From positions 11,744,001-11,808,000 of the forward strand of contig JAVTVX010000035.1 of NCBI GenBank assembly GCA_033439265.1: a stretch of DNA of 64,000 nucleotides, in the 5' to 3' direction. This document shows, one piece after another, positions 49,703-61,600 of this stretch. The DNA is from Dillenia suffruticosa. Lineage: Eukaryota; Streptophyta; Magnoliopsida; Dilleniales; Dilleniaceae. Made by a program: the position numbers and the translations under genes. Below the pieces are notes generated by a model. The model did not search any database. It had not been told where the DNA came from and saw only the letters and a list, made by a program, of their open reading frames with translations. Position 1 is the first letter of the stretch. The number at the start of each line of letters is the position of its first letter.

Positions 49703-51169
49703 AATAGTAGTTCAAGTATTTTGGGAGAACAGTTTGTCAAGGTCACCCATGGCCAGGTTACAATTGAGGGGAGACTATATGTCCCAATCCAATTTGCCAA
49801 ATTCTTTTTCTTTCCCATATTGATGTTTACTTTTTCCTGCTACTCAAAGCAAAGAAAAAGGCGACCCGGTAACCATGGCTACTTGAGTTCAGATTTGAAT
49901 CACAGATATAGTTGTTCTGAGACCAATTGAGACCAATTTGATCTTATGGCTTCCACAAATAAATAGGCAATATCATTTTCAAATAAATAGAAGTCGTGCC
50001 AAAGGAAAGAAAATATAAAGAAATAAATAAATAGAAACAAAAAAAGTTTAAAATATTTCTTTTTCAACAAATTTTTAGAAAAGAGGCTGATGTTTTTTAT
50101 TTCTTAATAATCATATTTTTTAAATCTTTTAGTCATCTAAATTTTTTAATATTACAATAAAGTTTTTTTTGTCTCATTAACATCTAACGATCTTTTTTTT
50201 TTCTACAAAAGAATTCTTTATATTTTTTTTCTAATAATAACAATTTGAAGAAAAATAAAAAATAATTATATAGTTTTAGTTTCACACGATTTGTTTGTAG
50301 CAAAAAAAATTTGTTTGTTTATCTAGCTAAACAAAAATAAATAATTGAAGATATAATAAATAGTATAAACAAAAGATATTTTCACAAAAGTTTATAAAAA
50401 AAATAATTACTTCACAAATTTGTTTTTTATGGAGATAAAGAATAAAATAATAAAAATATGGATAGAAAGAAGAAAAAATAACAAGAGAACAGAAAAAATA
50501 AAAAATGAATTTTTGCTGCGCTAATTGAAATTTGAAGTTTCAACTTGGCTCGTGACAAATCGACAGAATTTCTGCAAGCTTAACACTGACAAGTTTGAAT
50601 TTTACTTGGTCATCGCATTTACGCGAACAGGAAATTTCAACTTTCAAAATTTGAACGCTGTTGCTACCACGACAGGACTCCTCCTCCTCGCACTCTACAC
50701 TCCACTCACTCTGTGCCGCGCCATGCCACTCAGCCACCGCACCTGCACTACCTTCCAATGCCCTACACAAACACTTCTACTACCCCCAAGAAAACAATCA
50801 ACTTGAAATTTCTGCAACTCCCATTGCCTCAATGAGCTCACTGCACTCCAGCTACTTCTGCACTCTCCAGCTACATTGCTCACTCCAGCTATTTCTGCAC
50901 TCTCCAGCTACACTACTCTACACTACTGCACTCTATCCAGCTACCCGAGCTAACACGAGCTAACAGTACTGCTATTTACTTAAGTCTTACTCATCCTATT
51001 CCTCTCACCACACTCAGTCTCCAACAAACTTCAGTCCTCTGGCCACTTTACTCACTCACAAACAAACTGTCCTCTAGCCACCGCAAGCTTCCTTCACGGC
51101 TCCTTCCTACCCTCTCCTTCAAACCGCCTCTTCAGTGCCTCTCCAAACTCACCAACTCGACAATCGACA

Positions 51170-52737
51170 ATGGCCTCCTCGTCTAGAAAAGCAAAAAGAA
51201 TTACGATGGTTTCGGAAGAAAACAAACACTTTCCATCTATGAAAAAAACAATCTATTTCAAAAGGTATTTTCTCATCCGAATATTACTTCGGGCCGATTA
51301 ATTGATTGGAATTTTTTTTATTGTATAAATTTTGAGTACGGAAGTTATTTAAAAGAAGTGTGTCCATCTTGGTTTCTTAATCCAGATAAAAATATATATG
51401 AGAATGCTGTTAAAATTTATAATAATATGGAAAAAAATGGATAATGATTGTGTAGTTATTGATGGTAATATTACTTCGTGTAGTTTTGAAACATATTTTG
51501 ATGGTGAAATAATTAAAGTGACTCCTAAAATCATATGTAGAGAGGCTGATCTTTATTGGATGGAATATGAACAGTGTGCTGTGTATTTAAATAGTGAAAT
51601 AATAATAGACGCTAAAATAGTTTTTAATAATGATAATTTAGAATTTTAAAGTACAAATGCTACTGTTTAAATTTTCAAGAAAGAATTCTTCACTTTCTCA
51701 TTATACATGCTATTAAACCACGTGCAGAAAATTATACATATATTACGAGAGATGATTTTTGGTTAATGGCGCGTATAATTGAAAGAAAAAATCCGGGTTT
51801 ATATTTTTTACTTCCTTATTTTATGATATCTTCAAGAGATTCTAATAATAATTTATCGTATTATAATATGGTGAGTGGTATTTTGAAAAGTCACAGAATA
51901 AATCTAGAGAAAGAAAATCATTTATAGTTAAATATAATTAAAAATAGTATAAATCATAGAACTTTACGAAGAGCTTATTGGGTAAACGAAGATGGTATTT
52001 GGATAAATTAAAAAAAAAAAAAAGAGGTATTCCAGTGCCAAAGCCACAACCATGAGCGGAAGGAGGGGAAGAAGTTCATGATGATGTAAATGATGACAAT
52101 GTAAATGAAAATGAAAAAAGAAGGTGGTAAGAATTGTTTGAATACATGAATAATATGAAATTGCAGTTAGATAGTATTCGCAGTGAAGTAGGCCAGGTTC
52201 ATAGTGAAGTCGGTGAGGTTTGCAGTGAAGTAGGAGAATCACGAAAAGAAACTGGATAAATGCAAACCCAAGTGAGTGAATTGAGGTATAATTTTGATGA
52301 ATTTAGGCGGTGTGATGATCATTTTAAGGAGCAGAACCAGGAAGATCATATGAAAATGGTAGGTCGCTTGATGAATATGGAGGGGGATCTACAGGTGAAT
52401 AGTAATTTTATTACTTGTATACGAGATCATTTGTAGCTCGGAACCGCACAACCAAGACCATCTTCCTCCGAAACCGCACAACCAGAGCTCCGCCTACCCG
52501 GCCTATCCATTCATCATTCGTCCTCGTCCTCCAAGGTCTTCATTTGCTTCTCCTCCCAGACCGAGACATGATCCTAACCCTTTTCGTATCGATGAAGTGA
52601 TAAGGGGAATACCATCCTCTGCTACTGGGACTGCTTCTGTGACCCATGGAACTACAAGTGGAACTGCAAGTGGAACTGCATCATCTTCTCAACCAACCAG
52701 CACAAAAAAATTTCAACCTAAAGTTCAATTTCCATAA
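51170..52737 (+). pseudogene. decayed plant-transposon protein (Transposase_32-like)
   Basis: A start MASSSRKAKRITMVSEENK at 51170 is followed by broken frames. They retain SGRLIDWNFF, YLKEVCPSWF, FDGEIIKVTP, then RDDFWLMARIIERKNPGLYF and LPYFMISSRDSNNN near 51730-51850. Next come an acidic linker, a heptad-like coiled-coil stretch with three SEVG repeats (about 52170-52240) and a Pro/Ser/Thr tail ending KVQFP at 52737. I recall this order from the family described as putative plant transposon protein. There are several frameshifts and stops (for example near 51290, 51440, 51647 and 51925). What larger element it belonged to is not visible. Confidence 0.6.
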
Positions 52738-52887
52738 TTCCAAATTTTTCCGTTTTTTTCATGTATCTTTCATGTACCATAATATAATATCTGGCAGCCA
52801 AATATTAAATATTAAATGTAAAATATTTTTCTTATTTATTTCATTTTTAATTTTTTTAATGTTTATATTATGAAAAAATTGGTTCCT

Positions 52888-53362
52888 ACGCCACAATCAG
52901 GCAGCCCGTGGCCGGCTATGCGACGACTGGCACCCGCACATGCCACACAGCGTGGCATGCGTGCATGCAGCACATGGCGTGGCATGCGAGCATGCAGCGC
53001 CCACGAAGGGCATGCGTGAAAGGGGCCACGCAGGCGCCTGGCAAAGCCGGTGCCAGCGCACGGCCAATCCATAGGGGGTACCCGCTCATGCTACCGCGCT
53101 GGCCATCCATGTATGCACGTGGCCGATCAGCCAAGGCCAGCCTTATGCAGCACCCGTGCGGGGCATTTGAGCAGCAAGGGGCCAGTGACGCTGGGCATGC
53201 AAGCAGCAAGGGCAACGCAGGCTCCCGGCCATGCCAGCCTAGGCACCCGGGCACCCGCGCACCCGCACATGCAAGGGCAACGTGGGCTCCCGGCCATGCC
53301 AGCCCGGGCGCCCGCGCATGGGACCGCACGCTCCACACGGCCATGCCACCCATGCGATGGCA
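52888..53362. repeat. GC-rich block at 52.9 kb
   Basis: About 475 bases with GGCACCCGCACATGCCA, GGCATGCGTGCATGC and CCCGGCCATGCCAGCC motifs. Its right flank resembles that of GC block 1 of element C. Overlapping open frames up to about 150 codons occur in both strands and are not called as genes. Confidence 0.88.
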
Positions 53363-54494
53363 CTAATTACTCCATTTTTAATTTTATGAAATTACTCATT
53401 TGTATTTATTAACATTATTATTTAAAAATTATAATAATATTAATTGCTTTTATCATTTTAATTCAAAATTTTTTGAAACCTTTAAAAAATTTTAATATGT
53501 CAAAACCGCAAAAAACTTTCATTTTATTCAAAAACTTTTGTTTTTTGTTTGAGACGGGTTACTTTAAATATTGAAATACTAATCTCCTTTTAACAATTAC
53601 TCAAAAATCAATTACTCAAAAATCAAAGCATGGGAATCAAACCACATCTTTAGTGTGATTATGATGATCTATGATTAGAACATTTACCTTTTATAACCCT
53701 CTTACTTAACCCTCTTACTTAACCCAAACAAATCCTAAATTTTTTATTTACTTAACCCTCTTACTTAATGATCTTAAATTTTTAATTTAGTCGAGAGATG
53801 CGACCCACGAAGGTGATTATTAATTTTTGACAGCGGTAGTTAAATTAATTTTGACGGAAGGTTTAAATTCATTTTGGTGCGGCAAAGGAACAAAATTGGC
53901 TCCAAAAATTTCTTCTCATATTAAAAACATAGATTTGATTTGGTTTGGTTTAAAATATACTATCCTGAGGTCAATATTTTTGGGATTTAGAAAATGGGAT
54001 TTAGAAAAAGGAATGGTGAATCAATTAAATAACCGAGAGAGGAATTGATAAGATTTCTTGCTTTATAGTCATAGTCAAAGTCCACTCCCATAATTAGACC
54101 TGGGTGATATACTCGGTATCTACTGGTAAATGAAAATTAATCTATTTAATTTTATTTCTTTCATTTTTGAATTGCAAGATTACTTTCAAACAAATCAACA
54201 ATGGAAGAGTTTTAAAAATATTCGGTTCTATGATTCACTTAGAGTAGATCAGTAGATTGGAGTAGATAAAAATATCAAAAGGATCTGTTACTTTCTTTCT
54301 TTCTTTGGCTAAGTGTTTCTGAAGGTAAAAATTAAATAATTTTTTTTGCTCATTCTAAAAAATAAACAATGCATTCTAATATATTTAATTCTTATACTAA
54401 TACTATTAGGAAATTAGTAAAAAGAAATTTAGAGATGATAGTAGTAACGGAAAGTAAGAGTAAGTGAGTAGTAAGTGAGAAATAAGTGAAGAAT
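53363..54494. other. AT-rich DNA left of element E
   Basis: A minus-strand SINE-like piece may lie at 53630-53690 (GGTTTGATTCCCATGC as box B). No gene was recognised. The true left end of element E may lie here but no CACTA terminus was seen. Confidence 0.4.
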
Positions 54495-54599
54495 TCATTT
54501 AGTGACGGTTTTCATAACCCGTCACTAACTTAGGGTTTAGCGACAGATTCATTATTTTGTCGCTGAGTGCGAACTTGTACTATCAAGGGTTGTACTATC

Positions 54600-56070
54600 T
54601 AGGGTTGTTCTTAGATTCGTTTTTCTTTTACACACAACTACCAAGTCTTGCGGCAACTCCCCTAGCCGCTTGCATCTTCTCTCCATTGCATCGCATCCTT
54701 CATCCCTGACCATCGTCATCTTCGGTCGTTGCCATATGCTTGATCGCAGCAACCAGCTCCCACCTCATCTCATATTAACTTAGCAGCGAAGGTTTTTTCT
54801 CTTTGGTTTATCTCTCAAGTTCGTCTCTTCTCTTCTCCACCTCATTTTCTTTCTCTTTTTTTTTTTCTTTTCTTTTCTGATGGTTTCATCCTCATTTAGG
54901 TTCGCCTTTTTTTGTTCGCCTCTTACTGACACACGACCTTCTCTCTTCATCTTATCCTCTCTCTGTCTCTCTATCTCTCTGTCTCTCAGCTTCATCTCTA
55001 AACAAATCGACGAAGGCTTTTCTCTCTTCGGCTCATCTATCAGGTTCGTCTTCTCTCCCTCTCTCTTCTCTTCTCTACCTCATCTTCTGGATGGAAATAT
55101 AAATCAATCCAATTGGTCCGATCAAATGTTTAGTGGTAAATAAGGTAAGTGTATGAATAACGCATGAAACATGTTCGACAATATGCCTCTATGCCTCTGA
55201 GAGCAACGTCATTTGTGGTAAATAAGGTAAGAGTATGAATAACGCATAAAATATATTCGACAATATGCCTCTAAGAGCAACGTCATTTGTTTTTAAGAGA
55301 TTTTTAAAACCGTATATTTTTAAAACATTGTTAACTAATTTAACCCATAAATACTTTTCAAACTGTGTCAACAAATTTTGAGTTTGGTATTTTTCCTTGT
55401 ACATTATGCTCACTCCAGAGCACCTCAACAAGCTTTTCCACCTTTATTCCTTGGGAATCTTAAGGTAATATCTCTAGTTTAAACTAATCCCTCCTTTCAG
55501 TGACTTGAGTAATGATACTATTTACAAAACCTAATCCTGTAGCATTTTATGCGTATTAATTTTTAGTCAATTATTCTCTATGTTGAACTAGGTTAACTGT
55601 TTGTCTTCCTAAATATGGATGTTAATTTTTAGTCAATTATTCTCTATGTTGAAGTAGGTTAACTGCTTGTCTTCCTAAATATGGGAGGCTGGGTGCGAGT
55701 ACCTTTGTGAATTAGATGGAAAATATTTGCCTTAATCCTTAGTATTTACTAACCAACTTAGTATATATTTGATTATTTTAAATTATTAGCACATTTTTTT
55801 TTTGAATTGACCCACATGTGTTTTGGGATCATCTCCATAACTCTTCTCTACTCCTATGGGTTAGTTTCCTTACCAAGTTAGGATTTAAAAATAAAACCTC
55901 TATTTTTTTTACAATGGTTGCTCATAATTATCTTTCCTTTTCATTAAAAGTTCTCTCTTGCAAAAATGAAAAGGATAAATTGAGAGCTTGCCTATATGTT
56001 CAAATATATCTCTTACATATAAGTCTGCTGGCTCTTCTCAAAGCTTTTGTTTTTATTAATTCGTAGAGAG
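54600..56070 (+). promoter_or_regulatory. leader region of element E with two short tandem duplications
   Basis: CT-rich stretches (54790-55085) contain a repeated TTTTCTCTCTTCGGCTCATCT-type motif, possibly an untranslated leader. A unit of about 72 bases containing GAATAACGCAT and GCAACGTCATTTG is duplicated at 55138-55290. A 65-base unit with TAGTCAATTATTCTC is duplicated at 55557-55685. No promoter element is assigned. Confidence 0.45.
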
Positions 56071-59000
56071 ATGATGCAAAATGATAGAGTGTGGATGTAT
56101 AATAAGAATTTACCTGACCGTCGAGGATTGACCGATGAGTTTCGTATTGGGTTGGAACAAATTTTGGATTTCGCTATAGTAAAGTTGAGTTCATGGATGG
56201 AAATAAGTTAAGGTGTTCTTGTAGGAAGTGCAGTAATGGTAAGTTTCATGTGTGTGATAAATTTAGGAAATATTTTTGTAGATTTGGTTTTACTCCGAAT
56301 TACTATAATTGGACTTGTCATGGTGAACCTTTTACATCTGAGGAAGAATATGGAAGAAGTAGACAATTTTCCAATAGAGGAGAATATGATTACGACCATT
56401 TAAACCTATATCAGAGAATGGTAATTGATGCAAATGCTGATAATATCGTTTCACAATCGAACCATGCAAATACTAGTTTTGCTCCAATATTTGAACAAGT
56501 GTATATTAGTGATGCAGAACCATCGCAGGAGATAGAAGTAATAGGTGTTGATGAGAATGCAAGTAATGATACTTTTTTGTCTGATTAGTTTGGGGAAGTG
56601 TTGAAAGCTGCAGATGAACCTTTGTGGGGAGGTTGTGACACTCACACTAAGTTATCAGTGACGGCAAGTCTATTAAATATCAAGACAGAATATAATGTGT
56701 CTGAGGAATGCTTCAATGAATTTGTTCAAGTAATTCGAGAAGTATTGCTTCGTGATCAAATCATCCCAAGTGATCTTTACGATATGAAAAAGTTAGTGAA
56801 AGACTTGGGTCTTCCTGTGGTAAGGATTGATGTATGTAGTCAGGGTTGTATGTTATATTGGAGGGACGATGAAAATGCAGAATTTTGTAAATTTTGTAAC
56901 CAATATAGGTACAAGAGTAGTAGGAGGACGGGTCGTAACAAACAGAAACCATACAAGCAAATGTTTTATTTGCCCTTAATCCCCCGATTGCAAAGGCTTT
57001 ATGCATCTAAGGCCATTGCTGAACACATGACGTGGCATGCAAACCATCAAATAGAAGAGGGTTTAATGTGTCATCCTTCAAATGCAGAGGCATGGAAACA
57101 TTTTGATAAAATATATCCTGTGTTTGTAAAAGAGTCTCGAAACATTAAATTGGGTATTTATGTTGATGGTTTTGCTTCATTTGGCAAATCGGGAAAAACG
57201 TATTCATGTTGGCCAATTATCTTAACTCCATACAATCTTCCCCTTAGTATGTGTATGAAAACGCCATATATGTTTCTAACATTGATCGTGCCTGGCCCAT
57301 AAATCCCAAAAAATTAATAGATATTTATATGCAACCACTGATTGCAGAGTTAAAACAACTATGAGATGAAAGTGTTTGTACATATGATGTCCATTCTGAT
57401 AAGAGCTTTCTAATAAAGGCTGCTCTTCTTTGGATGATAAATGATTTTCCTGCTTATGGCATGTTATCTGGGTGGAGTACAGCTAGGATCTTAGGATGTC
57501 CGATATGTATACAGAAATCAAAGTCATTCAGATTAAAACATGATAAGAAGGCGAGCTATTTTGATTGTCATAGACAATTTTTGCCACTAAATCATTCATT
57601 CAGAAGAAATAAAGTTGAGTTCATAAGAAATAGGGTTGAAAAAGCACCTCCACCTTGAGATTGACCGGTAATCAAATTTGGGAACAAGTGCATAACTTTC
57701 CATCTGCTATTGAAGACCCTCATGGTACCACTGTTAGATATGGAAATACGCATAAATGGACAAAACGGAGTATATTTTGGGATTTACCATATTAGAAAAT
57801 CCATTTTAAATCTCGATGTCATGCATGTTGAAAAGAATATTTTTGATAATGCCATAAATACTGTCATGGATATTCCTGGAAAAACAAAAGATAACTTGAG
57901 TGCAAGAAAAGATATCAGAGTTGTTTGTGATCGGTCTACACTAGATGTGGATGCAAGTAGTAAGGGACCAAAGCCAAAGGTAGTTTATACATTGAACAAG
58001 GATCAGAGACGGATTATTTGTGAGTTGTTGAAAATGGTGCGGTTTGCTTATGGATATGCTTCAAACCTTAGGAGATGTGTTGATTTGAAGGAATGCAAAT
58101 TGATAGGTTTAAAGAGTCATGATTGTCACATATTTATGGAAAGATTAATTCCAATTGCGTTTAAAGAACTTTTATCAAATTTTGTTTGGGGTGCCATTAC
58201 AGAGTTAAGTATTTTTTTTCCATGACATTTGCTCAATAGTATTGAACTTATCACACATGGAGAAACTAGAGAGAGATATTCCAATTATTCTATGTAACTT
58301 AGAAAGGATATTTTCTCCATCGTTTTTTGATTCAATGGAACATTTTTTAGTTCACTTACCTTATGAGGCCAAAGTTGCAGGTCCCGTCCAATTTCGATAG
58401 ATGTATCCGTTTGAGAGGTGAAATATTTATCTTATTTGTTTCAAAATAATACTTCTTTATAGATTTCCTTTTATAATCTTCTTATTTTTTTTCTTATTAA
58501 ATTTTTATATCATTTGAAGAAAAAAGTGAAGAATAAGACATGGGTCGAAACCTCTATTGTTAATGTATATATTGTGGAGGAAATGATAACGTTTGCATCA
58601 TATTATTTTGAGTCTCACGTACAGTGCAAGAGGCGAAGACCAGGAAGAAATGATGAGGGCCCTATCGATCCCAATTTTTCGTCATTTTCTATTTTCAATT
58701 ATCTTGGTCGAACTAATGGGGCATGTAAGAGAAGATATCTAACTGGTCAAGAATTGCGATCAGCCCATACATATATTTTATTGAACTATCCAAAAGTGGG
58801 ACCATATTTCGAGTAAGTATATAGTTTTAACTGGTCAAGAAATGCAAGCAGTCCTTACATATTTGGTTTGGGTCAAAAATTTATATAATATATAAGTGGT
58901 ATTTTATGATAAAATTTTTCAAAACTCATTTTCGGAACTACCTAACAAGGAGTTTGATTGTCGGTGTGATAAGAAATTTGCAACATGGTTCAAAACATAT

Positions 59001-60512
59001 GTAAGTTACCTATCTACCAAGTTCCCATCATATTTTGTTTTTATAATCATTACTTAACAATAATAGTTTGGTCATTTTCCTTTAGGTTCATGCCAATGAT
59101 GATCAAGTTGAACAAGGATTGTTATATCATCTATCATGAGGTCCAAATTCATTTGTACGAACGTGGCCATCATATTTTATAAATAGGTTTAATTTTCGCA
59201 CCCAAGAATATGGAATTGGAAAAGCCACAATGAATAGTGGGGTATGTGTTCGGTCATCTAATAATAGAAGTGTAAAATATGATTTTTATGGTTTATTAGA
59301 TGAAATCATAGAGATAGAGTATCCTGGAGCAGAATTGCGAGTGGTATTATTTACATGCAATTGGTTTGACCCCATCAAAGGGATGAAGGTGCATCCAAAG
59401 TATAATTTGGTTGAAATAAATTATAAGAAGAAATATAAGAAATATGAACCATTTATATTTGGCACAGCAAGGAATTCAAGTATATTATGCATCATATTCT
59501 AGTTTGAAACGTGACAAAACTGATTGATGGGTTATATGCAAAACAAAAGCACGGAAAAAAATTGAAGAGCATTGGGTTGATATAACATATCAACATGAAG
59601 AAATTACTAACACGATTCAAACTGAAGAATATGATATTCCAACTTTACGAGTTCCATATGGAGCAATTCACTACAAAAAAACATGGTTTTACCATGGATT
59701 TTCGCGACGGAAAAAATTCATCACTATTTTGCGATGAATTTAGCGACAAAAACATTTTCATCGCTAATTTGCCACAAAATTTGTAACGAAAAGGAAGTCG
59801 TGGCTAAATTAGCGACGGACACATCATTCGTAGCAAAATTCGGCGCTAATTAGTGACGAAAAAATTTTCGTGGCTAAATTCGTCGCTAATTAGTGACGAA
59901 AAAATTTTCGTGACTAAATTTGTCGCTAATTGGCGACAAAAAATTTTTCGTTGTAAATTTCATCGCTAAATAGGTTTTTTATATATAATTAAATAAAATA
60001 TAATATTTAAATTAAAAAATTAATTTAACAACCACGATTGGTAATTTAATTTAGCGACGGATTTCCAAATCCGTGGCTGATTCAGCGACGGATTCCAAAT
60101 CCGTCGCTGAATAATTAGAATTTTATTTTATTTTTATTTTATTTTAATAATTTCAGCGACGGATTTTCAAATCCGTCGCTGAATCATCGACGGATTCCAA
60201 ATCCGTAACTGAATTTTATCTTCTTTTAATTATAATTTTATTTTATTTTTATTTTATTTTATTAATTTATATTAACAAATCATATTATTATTTTATAATA
60301 TTTTAATTTACATTTTATTTTATTATATTATATTTCTTAATTCTTAAAAAAAACCATATATTTTATTTTATTTAAATTATATATATATTTTAATTAATTT
60401 ATTATTTTTTTCTTTTTTTTGATTTAATATTTTTTATTATTGTATAGGTAATTATATTTTATTTGTATTATTTTATTCAATAATATAAATTTTTTAATTA
60501 AATATTAATCTG

Positions 60513-60670
60513 AACCTGCTCGGGCACGGGCCCATGCACGCCTGCACGTGCCTGCCTGGGCGCCCGCGCGCGCCTGCACGTGCCTGCCTGGGCGCCCGCG
60601 CGCGCCTGCTGGGGCGTGCCTGCCTGGGCGCCCGCGCGCGCCTGCTGGGGCGTGCCTGCCTGGGCGCCCT
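60513..60670. repeat. GC-rich block of element B
   Basis: Four units starting CGTGCCTGCCTGGGCGCC begin at about 60547, 60579, 60615 and 60651, at 32- and 36-base spacing. The palindrome found three times in A is absent in complete form here. Confidence 0.92.
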
Positions 60671-60705
60671 TCATTGTTTTAATACAAAAAATACAAATGT
60701 GTAGT

Positions 60706-60780
60706 TGAAGTGATTCGAACCTTGAACTTGGACCTCGACCTCAAATTTAAAAGAAAACAGATCACCACTACACCACCGCT
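60706..60780 (-). other. tRNA-like stretch 1 of element B
   Basis: On minus, GGTGGTGTAGTGGTGATC (box A-like) and AAGGTTCGAATCAC (box B-like) stand about 40 bases apart. It is the counterpart of 46798-46868 and here the box B core is exact. Confidence 0.5.
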
Positions 60781-61378
60781 AGTGTTGTTGTGTGATAATA
60801 TTTTTTTTCTTTCTTCCTCCTCTTTGTTTTCTATTCTCACTTTTTTTTCCTAATCTCTATTTTTGGGTTTTTTTTTCTTTCTACTCTCATTTCTTATATA
60901 TAATAATTTTATTATAATATATAATAATTTTATTATAACGAATAAAAATATTTTGTAATTAAATATATAGATTTTTTAAATTATTAATATATTATAATTT
61001 ATTGATAATTATAATTTTATAGTTTTGAGATATTGTAATCCATTTTTAAATTATGGATTAAAAAAATAAAATAAAAATGAAAAAAATAATAAAATAATAA
61101 GATAAAAGAAAAAAGAAGAAATCAAAATATAATATTAACATATTTTTTAATTAATTTATTATTTTATTTTAAATTAGTATTTTATTATTTTTTATTTTAT
61201 TAAAAATTATCATATTTATTATTTTTAATTAATATTATTTTAGGTGGGTGGTATAAATAAAAAAAGTTATTATATTTATTATTTTAAATTATTATTATAT
61301 ATTATTTTATTATTATTAGAAAAATATGAAATAAAGATAATAAATAATAAAAAAGAAATTTATATCATAATAATATCT

Positions 61379-61440
61379 TTGCTCGATGGTTTACAGGTTG
61401 CATGCAGGAGTTCGGAGGAGTTCGGAATTCGAACCACGGT
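61379..61440 (+). other. tRNA-like stretch 2 of element B
   Basis: TTGCTCGATGGTTTACAGG is followed by AATTCGAACCACGG. It is the counterpart of 47428-47508 without the expanded GGAGTTC repeats. Confidence 0.35.
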
Positions 61441-61476
61441 GGAGGCAGAAGGCGCAGCATTTTCCAGCAATTAAGA

Positions 61477-61600
61477 GTGCCTGCGCGAGGTGCTAGCTCG
61501 GGCGGGCAGGTTGCAGGCGGCTCAGGTGGGCAAGGGTGGCACGTGCGCTGGCTCGGGCGGGCGGGCAGGTTGTGGTGCTGGCTCGGGGCGCTCCCTGGAC
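61477..61600. repeat. GC-rich patch in element B
   Basis: GGCTCGGGCGGGCGGGCAGG and GCTGGCTCGGG motifs; longer than the matching patch of A. Confidence 0.8.

Larger units (their letters stand above)
47731..51169. other. AT-rich intergenic DNA with dispersed repeats
   Basis: A (TA)n run and a (CA)n run are listed separately. A region of about 160 bases at 48610-48780 recurs in diverged form at 49440-49595. The C-rich stretch 50690-50960 repeats CTCCAGCTAC ... TTCTGCACT and leads into the transposon ORF relic at 51170; it may be its leader. No independent gene was recognised. Confidence 0.5.

Noticed and set aside
52908..53412. Open frames of 120-152 codons in the 52.9-kb GC block
   Set aside because: Both strands are open, the composition is repetitive, and no family resemblance is seen.
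56598..57302. Stand-alone 234-codon gene
   Set aside because: It is the middle part of the TNP2-like transposase, separated from the preceding frame only by an in-frame TAG at 56586-56588.
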